From the NCBI RefSeq assembly GCF_003121845.1, contig NZ_QEWQ01000001.1, positions 1-64,000 on the forward strand: a DNA stretch of 64,000 nucleotides, read 5' to 3'. Made by a program: the position numbers and the translations under genes. Below are positions 37,726-45,323 of the stretch, one piece after another. The DNA is from Ignatzschineria ureiclastica (lineage in GTDB: Bacteria > Pseudomonadota > Gammaproteobacteria > Cardiobacteriales > Wohlfahrtiimonadaceae). Within the stretch, counting starts at the first letter, position 1; every line of letters starts with the position of its first letter. The notes beneath the pieces are model-generated. The model was not told where the DNA came from and searched no databases. It worked only from the letters and a program-made list of their open reading frames with translations.

Positions 37726-38099
37726 GCTTCTCTCCTTGTATAATCCCTTTTCACTACCTTTTTCACCCGTTCATTCAAGACTTTTGATACTCTTCTTGAT
37801 GCTCATATCCCATTGATTAAAAGGGTGTAAAATTAAAACGATACTGAAATTCAAGATTATTTAAATTGCACTTTTCATAACACTCATCTTGCAAGCTTTC
37901 AGAAAATCTCTCTATTGTGGGAAACCACATACAAGGTTACTTATTGATCTAGGGCAAAGCTTTAGAAGAGATTTCAACTAAAACCACTGTTGATTTCGAA
38001 AAAATCAGTTAAGAGGTTACTAAGCGATTAAAATAATGGCATTATTCATCTACCGTTGCCGGCTTTACCCATTCAAGATGTTACCCATTCGGTATAAAT
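37726..38099. promoter_or_regulatory. Divergent ttrB/ttrS control region with possible FNR half-site
   Basis: This gap must hold the TtrR- and FNR-dependent promoter of ttrBCA and the promoter of ttrSR. One candidate is TTGATCTAGGGCAA at 37944-37957, which matches the FNR/CRP arrangement TTGAT-N4-ATCAA perfectly on the left arm but only 3 of 5 on the right. Salmonella ttrBCA is known to be FNR-dependent. I could not define a TtrR operator. The MITE-like copy C occupies the ttrS-proximal part. Confidence 0.35.
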
Positions 38100-38232
38100 T
38101 ATAGTGAGATCGGTTCAAAATAAGCTTATTAAAATACCGGCGCATCGGTTGATAGAGGCAAGGAAGCCGTTCTATCCGGCATCATGCAAGTATTGTTTAA
38201 AAGCCATTTTTCTTAAACCAAATTTACTATAT
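38100..38232. repeat. MITE-like element, copy C (133 bp) in the ttr control region
   Basis: Starts TATAGTGAGATCGGTTCAA and ends TTAAACCAAATTTACTATA. It keeps AATAAGCTTATT, GCGCATCGGTTGATAGAGGC, the AGGAAGCCGTTCTATCCGG core and CATGCAAG. It lacks about 40 bases present in the right arm of copy A. It ends 70 bases before the ttrS start codon. Confidence 0.85.
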
Positions 38233-38301
38233 GTATTCAAGATTAAGTACTCAATACAACGCGCGTTATTCAAGAGCGAATAATCAATAGAGAGGATTTT
38301 G

Positions 38302-40206
38302 ATGTTTTTAGGCCTATACTATTTTTGTCAGCCGCAATCATATCGCCAATCGTATCGGCGAATATATGCCTTTATTCTCGGCTGTTTATTGAGTCTGCTA
38401 ATTCCCCCCCTATATGCGTTAACGAACGAAACCTTGCCCCTAAAAAACTCAACTTATGCCGGCTGTGGTATCCCACAATCAGAAGAGCCACCTACAAATA
38501 GGCGGGTAAAAGAACAACAGATTTCTACAGCAAAGAGAAATATCGTCGTGGGTATTTTGGCACCTTATGGCGAGCAAGTAGCCGAAAAAGAGTGGTGTCC
38601 TTGGATTACGGCACTCAATGATGCATTGCCGATGCTACATTTCATCCTCAAGCCACTTCAAATTCATAATATTGAACGGGAGGTTGCAAGCGGAGATCTA
38701 GATCTTTTACTCTCACACCAAGGGACTTTTATCAATTTAGATGCGCAGTATCCTATTCGCGCAATGGCGAGCCTCAAGAAGAATGTCCATTTAGAAGATG
38801 ATACCCCCAAAATTGGCAGTGCCATTTGGGTACGACAAGAGAGCCCTATTCATACATTATCGGATCTCAAAAATCGCACAGTTCACGCAGTAAGCCCACA
38901 AGCATTAGGAGGATTTCTCTTAGCCTACTATGAAATCATGCAATATGATCCTACCTTACAGCGCTCTATCGATTTTCAATATCATGGATTTCCCATTGAA
39001 CGCCTGTTTCAGTATCTTACAGATGATAAACCAGATTCCAAACAAACGGCGATTATCGTGCCTGCTTGTCTTTATGAGCGATTAGAACGACAAGGGTTAC
39101 TGCCAACGGCACAGCTTCGCCTCATTCATCCGATCACATTACCTGACTTTCCTTGTCAAACAAGTAGTGAATTAATGCCTAGCTGGTCTCTAGGCGCACT
39201 CTCTTCACTCGATGATACGACAGCTAAAATGATACAAGCGACCCTTTTTAATCTCAAATCCCCCAATCTCCCTATTTGGCAACTACCCTACACGCTAACT
39301 GATATTACCCAATTGACCTATGAGTTAAAACGTTTCGAAAATCATGAAACACTCTGGGATACCTTAATTCGACTCGCAGATACCTATAAAATTTGGCTCT
39401 TCCTCTTAATCATTGTGCTCTTGATGCTTCTTGTCAATCATCTGTGGCTAAGTTACGCGGTCACTAAACGCGGAAAAGCCTTAGAACAGGCCTATCAACA
39501 GATGCATCACTATGAAGCAATGCTCTCAAAAGCAGATCGTATGAATATTTTAGGCGAAATGGCAAGCGGTATTGGTCATGAACTCAAACAACCTCTCTCC
39601 ACCATTCGCAATTATGCAGAAGGATCGATGTTAATCCTTCAAAAAGAGCCCGATGAATCCCAAGCGCGATCTTTGCTGCTACCCTTGCAGAAAATTAGCG
39701 AACAAGTGACACAATGTCACCATATTATTAATAATCTTCGCACCTGGGCAAAACCGAAAGCGGAAATAACGCAAGAAACCATCATTCTTAAACATTTCCT
39801 CGAGCAGATCATTGAAATCACTCGACTCCGGGTTCAAGATAAAGCGGAAATTAGCATCGATGTCCCCGAACATTTTACGATTAATAGTACCCCCTCAATT
39901 TTAGAACAAGTCATTGCTAATTGCCTAATGAACTCCGCACAAGCCGGCGCGACAGAACTTGCTATCCGCCTTAAAATTTATCCTAATTATATTAAACTCT
40001 TTATTAGCGATAATGGACCAGGATTCACCGCTGAAGAGCTCTCCTCGCCCTTTGTCCCTTTTCGGACTTCTAAGCAAGATGGATTAGGTCTCGGGCTGGT
40101 GATTTGTCAGCGTTTAATTGAGAACTTAAATGGTAAAATGCGAATTGCTAATCGGAAAGATGGTCATCAAGGAGCTGTTGTCCGGCTGATTTTACCAAGA
40201 TCATAA
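38302..40206 (+). CDS. ttrS: Tetrathionate sensor histidine kinase TtrS
   Basis: A 634-residue membrane sensor. After a signal/anchor helix (about 18-40) comes a periplasmic phosphonate-binding-like domain (NIVVGILAPYGEQVAEKEWCPW onward, to about 330) that senses tetrathionate. A transmembrane helix follows (about 368-390), then a HisKA domain with phospho-acceptor His426 in GIGHELKQPLSTIRNYAEG. The ATPase domain has ANCLMNSAQAGA (N box), DNGPGFT (G1) and GLGLGLVICQRL (G2). The ATG at 38302 has AGAGGA six bases upstream. It lies 92 bases before ttrR, so the two form the regulatory operon divergent from ttrBCA, as in Salmonella. Confidence 0.94.
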   Translation: MFLGLYYFCQPQSYRQSYRRIYAFILGCLLSLLIPPLYALTNETLPLKNSTYAGCGIPQSEEPPTNRRVKEQQISTAKRNIVVGILAPYGEQVAEKEWCPWITALNDALPMLHFILKPLQIHNIEREVASGDLDLLLSHQGTFINLDAQYPIRAMASLKKNVHLEDDTPKIGSAIWVRQESPIHTLSDLKNRTVHAVSPQALGGFLLAYYEIMQYDPTLQRSIDFQYHGFPIERLFQYLTDDKPDSKQTAIIVPACLYERLERQGLLPTAQLRLIHPITLPDFPCQTSSELMPSWSLGALSSLDDTTAKMIQATLFNLKSPNLPIWQLPYTLTDITQLTYELKRFENHETLWDTLIRLADTYKIWLFLLIIVLLMLLVNHLWLSYAVTKRGKALEQAYQQMHHYEAMLSKADRMNILGEMASGIGHELKQPLSTIRNYAEGSMLILQKEPDESQARSLLLPLQKISEQVTQCHHIINNLRTWAKPKAEITQETIILKHFLEQIIEITRLRVQDKAEISIDVPEHFTINSTPSILEQVIANCLMNSAQAGATELAIRLKIYPNYIKLFISDNGPGFTAEELSSPFVPFRTSKQDGLGLGLVICQRLIENLNGKMRIANRKDGHQGAVVRLILPRS

Positions 40207-40298
40207 TGAGTACAGCAGAGAAAATATTTAAATATCAAGTCTCACTAATCATCTACAATCACCTACAATCGTATTATTAGAAGAATCGAGGTATCCTG

Positions 40299-40898
40299 AT
40301 GCAACATCCCCTGACCGTCCATATCGTTGATGATGAGCCGAGTGTTCGAGAATCTTGTCAATTTCTCGTATCAACACTCAATTATAGAACCCAGCTTTGG
40401 GAAGATGGTCGCGATTTTATAGATAAAGTTAATCTCTCTTTACCGGCGATTGCTATTATTGATCTACGAATGCCAAGGCTTACCGGCGATGAAGTAGTGA
40501 CCCTACTTCATAATGCTAAAAGTCCTATCAGCGCTATCATTCTTACAGGACACGGAGAGGTTGCTACAGCCGTTAAAACACTCAAAGAAGGGGCGATCGA
40601 CTTTTTAGAGAAGCCGGTAGAACTTCCCCAATTAGTCGATGCTTTAAAACGCGCTGAAGAGATCTCACAGGCACGTTACGCGCGCAATCAGCGCTTAGCG
40701 TGTTTTGAGCGCTTAACGGATAGAGAAAAGCAGATTGCAACGCTAGTTTATGAAGGATTGACGAATAAAGAGATCGCCGAGAAAGTGCTAGTCTCTGTTC
40801 GTACTGTCGAAGTACAACGCGCTAATGCGATGAAAAAGATGCAAGCTGAAACGCTCGCTGAATTTATTGCCTATCTCACAGAAATCCATACACCCTAA
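40299..40898 (+). CDS. ttrR: Tetrathionate response regulator TtrR
   Basis: A 199-residue FixJ/NarL-type regulator. The receiver has acidic pocket DDE (11-13), phospho-acceptor Asp55 in AIIDLRMPRLTGDE, and Lys105 in EKPVELP. The C-terminal LuxR-type HTH is LTDREKQIATLVYEGLTNKE, followed by the recognition helix VRTVEVQRANAMKKM. It should be phosphorylated by TtrS and activate ttrBCA across the shared control region. No terminator is obvious after it. Confidence 0.95.
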   Translation: MQHPLTVHIVDDEPSVRESCQFLVSTLNYRTQLWEDGRDFIDKVNLSLPAIAIIDLRMPRLTGDEVVTLLHNAKSPISAIILTGHGEVATAVKTLKEGAIDFLEKPVELPQLVDALKRAEEISQARYARNQRLACFERLTDREKQIATLVYEGLTNKEIAEKVLVSVRTVEVQRANAMKKMQAETLAEFIAYLTEIHTP

Positions 40899-41162
40899 TA
40901 TGGATTGAATCTCAATTGCTATCACTTATTTAAGTGACACTCTAGATTATGCTCTAGATTCAATGAGTTTTCTAATTATGGAATGATCCTCTCGTGCTAT
41001 TGTCCCAAAGTAATTAATGGTAAACTATACTCCTTTTCAGAAGCGCTCTGATCAAAGCGTATGACTCAATGAAATCGACTAAATTCTTATTTTAGGGGAA
41101 AAGATATCAATCGTTTCAATTCATCCTCCCATAAGCACGAATCGCTCCAACACTCGAGTGAA

Positions 41163-42992
41163 TTGGTAGCGCTCTCCCATTCACCGCTTCTTGATGCCAC
41201 CGATGCATTACAGAACTATTTTGGTTATACCGAATTTCGTGAAGGGCAAGCACCGCTTGTGGAAGGCGTACTATCTGGCCAGGATGTTCTTGGAATTATG
41301 CCCACAGGGGGCGGTAAATCTCTCTGTTATCAGATTCCGGCACTCCTTTTACCTCATATCACGCTTGTCATCTCTCCGCTGATTTCCCTGATGAAAGATC
41401 AGGTGGATGCACTACTTGAGATTGGTATTTCCGCTACGTTTATCAATAGCACCTTAGATGAAGCAACACTCCGAACCCGCCTCATTGAGATACGGCAAAA
41501 ACAGTATAAACTGATCTATATTGCGCCGGAAAGGCTTAATAGCTATCTTATTCGCTCGCTCTTTAGTGCGCTGCCCATTAGTTTTATTGCCGTAGATGAA
41601 GCCCACTGTATCTCCAAATGGGGCCACGATTTTCGCCCTGCTTATGGTGAAATCATCGATTTTGTCCATCAACTGCCCAATCGCCCTGTTATTGGTGCCT
41701 ATACAGCAACCGCCACATCGGAAGTGATCCACGAAATTAAAACGTTGTTACAGCTACATAATCCTATCGAATCGATTATCAGTTTTGACCGCACGAATCT
41801 CACCTTTGAAGTGCTAAAAGTCTCTGATAAACGCCGATATATCATCAATTTTATACGCCGATTCTACCCCAATGAATCGGGAATTATCTACTGTGCAACC
41901 CGCAACAATGTGGAAAAACTCACAGAATTTCTTAAAAATGCCGGTCTTAAAGTCTTGGCTTACCACGGCGGAATGGAGCATCACGAGCGGGAAAAGAATC
42001 AAAATGCATTTATTCGCGATGAAGTGCAGATTATTGTGGCTACCAATGCCTTTGGTATGGGTATTGATAAATCGAATGTCCGCTTTGTGATTCACTATAA
42101 TATGCCCCAAAATATGGAAGCTTACTATCAAGAAGCGGGGCGAGCGGGCCGAGATGGCGCACCGGCGCACTGTTTACTACTCTATGCACCAAGAGATGTC
42201 TCCAATCAAAAGTATCTGATTGAGCATAATGATTTTATTACCGATCCCGAGCGTAAAGATATTCTCTACCATAATCTTGAAGCGCTCATCGATTACTGTC
42301 ATACCGAAGAGTGTTTACGTGCAGAGATTCTTCACTATTTTTCTGAGACACCTCAATTCGATCACTGTAATAATTGTAGCAATTGCACCAACACAGCGCC
42401 GAAGATTAATATCACTATCGAAGCCCAAAAGATTCTCTCCTGTGTCTATCGTGCCGAACAAAATTGTGGCATTACAACCATTATTCAGATTCTACGAGGC
42501 TCGAAAAATCAACACATTCTCTCCCGTAATCTCGATCAGCTCTCTACTTATGGCATTATGCGGGAATATTCGGAATCGGGACTCAAAGAGATGATTATGA
42601 CGCTAATCGCAAGAGGTTACCTCTATCAAACAACCGAAGCAAGACCGCTACTTAAGCTCAATATTGGCAAAGCAAAACTGATTTTAACCGGACAAAAACA
42701 GCTCTTTCATCGACAAGATCTGCTACTGCATAAAACTTTTTCAGCACCGGAAAATCACTATCATTCACCGCTCTACGAAGAGATTCGCGCTTTTCGCTTA
42801 ATGCTCTCTAAAGAGCGAGATGTGCCGGCATACACCATTTTTAGCGATAAAACTCTCAGAGAACTTGCAGAGAAACAACCGACTACGCAAGGACAGATGT
42901 TGCAGATTCACGGTATTGGCGTTAAGAAATTTGATCTCTATGGCGAGCGCTTAATGGAATTAATTCGTCATCATCAAGCGCATCAAGCCTAA
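41163..42992 (+). CDS. recQ: ATP-dependent DNA helicase RecQ
   Basis: A 3'-5' DNA helicase acting in recombination and replication-fork repair. It has the helicase core motif 0 (YFGYTEFREGQ), Walker A MPTGGGKSLCYQIPALL, DEAH box VDEAHCISKWGHDFRPAY, ATATSEVIHEI and the arginine-finger motif QEAGRAGRDGAPAHCLLLY. The zinc-binding cysteines are CLRAEILHYF and CNNCSNCTN. A winged helix and a C-terminal HRDC domain (LRELAEKQPTTQGQMLQIHG) follow. Length 609 is typical. The start is uncertain. There is no ATG before the core, and the listed TTG has no ribosome site. AGGGGAAAAG lies upstream at 41094-41103, where only an ATC codon is in frame at good spacing. Confidence 0.95.
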   Translation: MVALSHSPLLDATDALQNYFGYTEFREGQAPLVEGVLSGQDVLGIMPTGGGKSLCYQIPALLLPHITLVISPLISLMKDQVDALLEIGISATFINSTLDEATLRTRLIEIRQKQYKLIYIAPERLNSYLIRSLFSALPISFIAVDEAHCISKWGHDFRPAYGEIIDFVHQLPNRPVIGAYTATATSEVIHEIKTLLQLHNPIESIISFDRTNLTFEVLKVSDKRRYIINFIRRFYPNESGIIYCATRNNVEKLTEFLKNAGLKVLAYHGGMEHHEREKNQNAFIRDEVQIIVATNAFGMGIDKSNVRFVIHYNMPQNMEAYYQEAGRAGRDGAPAHCLLLYAPRDVSNQKYLIEHNDFITDPERKDILYHNLEALIDYCHTEECLRAEILHYFSETPQFDHCNNCSNCTNTAPKINITIEAQKILSCVYRAEQNCGITTIIQILRGSKNQHILSRNLDQLSTYGIMREYSESGLKEMIMTLIARGYLYQTTEARPLLKLNIGKAKLILTGQKQLFHRQDLLLHKTFSAPENHYHSPLYEEIRAFRLMLSKERDVPAYTIFSDKTLRELAEKQPTTQGQMLQIHGIGVKKFDLYGERLMELIRHHQAHQA

Positions 42993-43033
42993 ATGATCAG
43001 TAGTGTTAGTGAGGTCATTATGAACGATTTTTA

Positions 43034-43208
43034 TATCGTACATTTAATTTAAGGAAAATGGTTTTTAAGTAACGAATGTTGGATTTTAAAAGAATATAAA
43101 ACCGTACTAAATAGCACTTGCAAGATGCCGGATAGAACCGCTTCCTCACCTCAATCAGCCGATGCGCCGGCATTTCAATAATGCTTATTTTGAACTGATC
43201 CTACTATA
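43034..43208. repeat. MITE-like element, copy D (175 bp, inverted orientation)
   Basis: Read on the plus strand this is the reverse complement of copy A. It starts TATCGTACATTTAATTTAAG (degenerate TATAGTAAATTTGGTTTAAG) and contains AAAATGGTTTTTAAG, TATAAAACCGTACTAAATAG, CACTTGCAAGATGCCGG and GATGCGCCGGCATTTCAATA. It ends GAACTGATCCTACTATA. It is the longest copy and lies between convergent recQ and the MidA-type gene. Confidence 0.8.
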
Positions 43209-43318
43209 AAACCATACTAAACAGTACTTGCAAGATGCGAGATTGAACCGTTTCCTCGCCTCAATCAGCCGATGCGCCGGCATTTCAATAATGCTTATTT
43301 TGAACCGACATTACTATA
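43205..43318. repeat. Partial tandem copy E of the MITE-like element (110-bp period)
   Basis: This segment repeats the last 110 bases of copy D. TATAAAACCGTACTAAA at 43095 recurs as TATAAAACCATACTAAA at 43205, and both units end in TACTATA. Differences include loss of the CCGG in the left member of the internal inverted pair (GATGCGAGATTGAACC against GATGCCGGATAGAACC). It lacks the outer left end of the element. Confidence 0.8.
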
Positions 43319-43326
43319 CTATCAAT

Positions 43327-44688
43327 TTACAAATGATGCGCATAATCGTGAATTGAGAAGCCTTGTAGCGCCTCTTCAAAGTTTTTACCTACTGCTAATA
43401 CCTTAAAGCGCTCACCCATCTCTTCAGGATGAATCAAGTGTTGAACCCGCTTTGAGAGCTCAAACCAAGCTAATTCCCGGGCAACCTTACTGTCTGTATC
43501 ATCATCCGCCGTCTCTTCTGCCTCCATCGCTTCCACCTGATTCTCCTCAATACGCGCTTTCTCCTCAGCAATCATTGTTTGTAGATGATTCCCCATCAAG
43601 AAGTACGCTTGTGCGGTATAGCCCAAAAACTCCAATCCCATATCCACTAAAATCGTCGCTACTTCTGTGAAATTCACATTCGCAGTGAGATCTTGCAATC
43701 CCGGATAGAGATAGAAATCTTCGTGAGCACGATGCTTATAATGAGCAATTAAGGTTCCGGTCATTCGCTCCGGGCGATAATACTCTTTCTCGTCATAACC
43801 ATAATCGATAAAGAGCGCAACACCCCGCGTTAAATGGGTGAAAAATGGGACTAACCACGGTTGTAACATCGGACAATATTCGCTCTCATACCCATCAGGA
43901 AAGTGAAATCCTTTCTCCACTAAAGATTGATAATAATCATTGAGTGCCTGATCTGCTTCTCGTAAGTGAGGTGCAAAATGCAGGGTCGAACTTTCTGAGA
44001 GAGTTGAGCTTAGCTCTTCTGTAGAAGCGACCTTATTTGATGACTCTTGATGATCCCGATCTTCAGCAAAAGGCGCTAATGTCACATCTACGTAATAGGG
44101 CTTTCCATCGACAACCCGAAATCGCTCAACGGGAAGCGCATCTAAAACTTCATTCGCTAAAATCACTCCTTCCCAAGCAGATTCCGGCGGTGTGTCAATC
44201 CATTGTACTTGGGCAATATACTCGGGAAGATATTCCGTTAAAAGTGCTTTTTGTCTTTCACGCAAATTAGGGGAGACTTCTAAAATAAGATATTGCGCCG
44301 GCAATTGATCTTTCTCAGCTAGATGCAACAGAAGATCTTTCGCCATCGTGCCATTACCTGCACCGATCTCTAAAATTTGCCAATTTTCAGAGAGATGTTG
44401 ACTCACCTCGATCACTTGTTCGGCAAGAGATTTTGAAAAAAATGGCGAGATTAGTGGTGCGGTAATAAAATCCCCTTCCCGTCCAAATACTGCCTGTGGA
44501 CCTGTGTAGTAACCATATTGTGGATGATAGAGCGCCAGCTCAAAAAAACGAGAAAAAGGGATCGCCCCTTGTCGTTCAATTTCCGAAGCAATCTCCGCCA
44601 CTAAAGCCGATGACAAAGCATAATCTTCCGCTGTTGGTTCTAGGAAATTCTCAATATTCGCTTGCTCGGCATCCGTTCTAAATGTCAC
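43327..44688 (-). CDS. SAM-dependent methyltransferase, MidA/NDUFAF7 family (DUF185)
   Basis: A 453-residue class I methyltransferase of the MidA family. Visible blocks are FSRFFELALYHPQYGYYTG, GREGDFITAPLISPFFSKSL, the SAM motif ILEIGAGNGTMAKDLL, ILEVSPNLRERQK, VILANEVLDALPVERF and ALFIDYGYDEKEYYRPERMT. Human NDUFAF7 methylates an arginine of a complex I subunit. The bacterial target is not established. Two acidic low-complexity insertions (about 215-236 and 388-405) make it longer than average. The start is GTG at 44688 with AGGAG six bases upstream. It runs leftward towards MITE copies D and E, and no separate terminator was seen. Confidence 0.93.
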   Translation of the reverse strand: MTFRTDAEQANIENFLEPTAEDYALSSALVAEIASEIERQGAIPFSRFFELALYHPQYGYYTGPQAVFGREGDFITAPLISPFFSKSLAEQVIEVSQHLSENWQILEIGAGNGTMAKDLLLHLAEKDQLPAQYLILEVSPNLRERQKALLTEYLPEYIAQVQWIDTPPESAWEGVILANEVLDALPVERFRVVDGKPYYVDVTLAPFAEDRDHQESSNKVASTEELSSTLSESSTLHFAPHLREADQALNDYYQSLVEKGFHFPDGYESEYCPMLQPWLVPFFTHLTRGVALFIDYGYDEKEYYRPERMTGTLIAHYKHRAHEDFYLYPGLQDLTANVNFTEVATILVDMGLEFLGYTAQAYFLMGNHLQTMIAEEKARIEENQVEAMEAEETADDDTDSKVARELAWFELSKRVQHLIHPEEMGERFKVLAVGKNFEEALQGFSIHDYAHHL

Positions 44689-44742
44689 ACACAGCTCCTC
44701 TAGGGTTCATTAATACAATATATTCAGATCAAATCGATCAAT

Positions 44743-45009
44743 CTACAGCGCGGTAACAGAGCCAAATCCACGACTATTTCGTTTAATACTCACTTCTTGC
44801 CCAGGATAAACTGTCGCTTCTCCTGAAACGATTACCGGAATATGTTTCTTATCCGCAGTTTCCACATCAATTTCACTATTACCCTCTTCGTTCATCACGA
44901 TCGAAACCACTTTCCCTTTTCCTGAATAACTGCCTAAACCATCTTCTAAACCTGTTGCACAGCCGGCAAGTAATAATAGTGTTGATCCGATTAACATTAA
45001 TTTTTTCAT
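44743..45009 (-). CDS. Small outer-membrane-type lipoprotein of unknown function
   Basis: An 88-residue protein with an N-terminal lipoprotein signal (KKLMLIGSTLLLLAGC), lipobox LAGC and lipidated Cys17. The mature part is small and beta-rich (GKGKVVSIVMNEEGNSEID, then an IPVIVSGEATVYPGQEVSIK segment), suggesting an OB- or SH3-like barrel. This resembles small Slp/Pcp-type lipoproteins without a firm match. AGGATT precedes the ATG. It lies 54 bases upstream of the MidA-type gene in the same direction. Confidence 0.85.
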   Translation of the reverse strand: MKKLMLIGSTLLLLAGCATGLEDGLGSYSGKGKVVSIVMNEEGNSEIDVETADKKHIPVIVSGEATVYPGQEVSIKRNSRGFGSVTAL

Positions 45010-45323
45010 TGTAGATAATCCTTCTTATCTTATTATAATTTTAGGGTTCTTTACGCTATTCGTAAAAGCTTCTGAAAAAGCGATGTGAGAAAAAGCTATT
45101 TGAGAAAGCCCATTATAGAATGGGCTATGATCTCTATAATAGAAAGGGATCTCCCTAATAGTAGAGAGATCCTTTTTGAGTGTAACAGCATTAACTTAAC
45201 GCAAGCTTAATACTGACCGAAGCTATTCATCTATGCATCTATGCATCTATGCATCGATTCATATTTACCAAAGAGATAACGAATGGCATCAAATGAGTGA
45301 TGATCGCAATAATCATTGCGTTC
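45010..45323. other. Intergenic region with two hairpins and an 8-bp tandem repeat
   Basis: It contains hairpin AGCCCATT / AATGGGCT (45107-45126) and hairpin GGATCTC / GAGATCC (45147-45172), followed on the plus strand by TTTTT. It also holds three tandem copies of CTATGCAT at 45231-45254. The second hairpin is the best candidate terminator for the leftward rhlB. No coding sequence is supported. Confidence 0.5.
45147..45172 (-). terminator. Candidate terminator downstream of rhlB
   Basis: The stem GGATCTC / GAGATCC is extended by A-T pairs. On the minus strand it is followed by CTTTCTATTAT, a moderate U-tract, about 150 bases past the rhlB stop. Confidence 0.5.

Noticed and set aside
43034-43318. 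Tandem similarity that could suggest a CRISPR array
   Set aside because: Only two units with a 110-base period, no spacer-like unique sequences and no cas genes. It is explained by partial duplication of the MITE-like element.
23958-43318. Transposase gene for the MITE-like elements
   Set aside because: No IS630-type or other transposase frame was found in the window. The elements are non-autonomous here.
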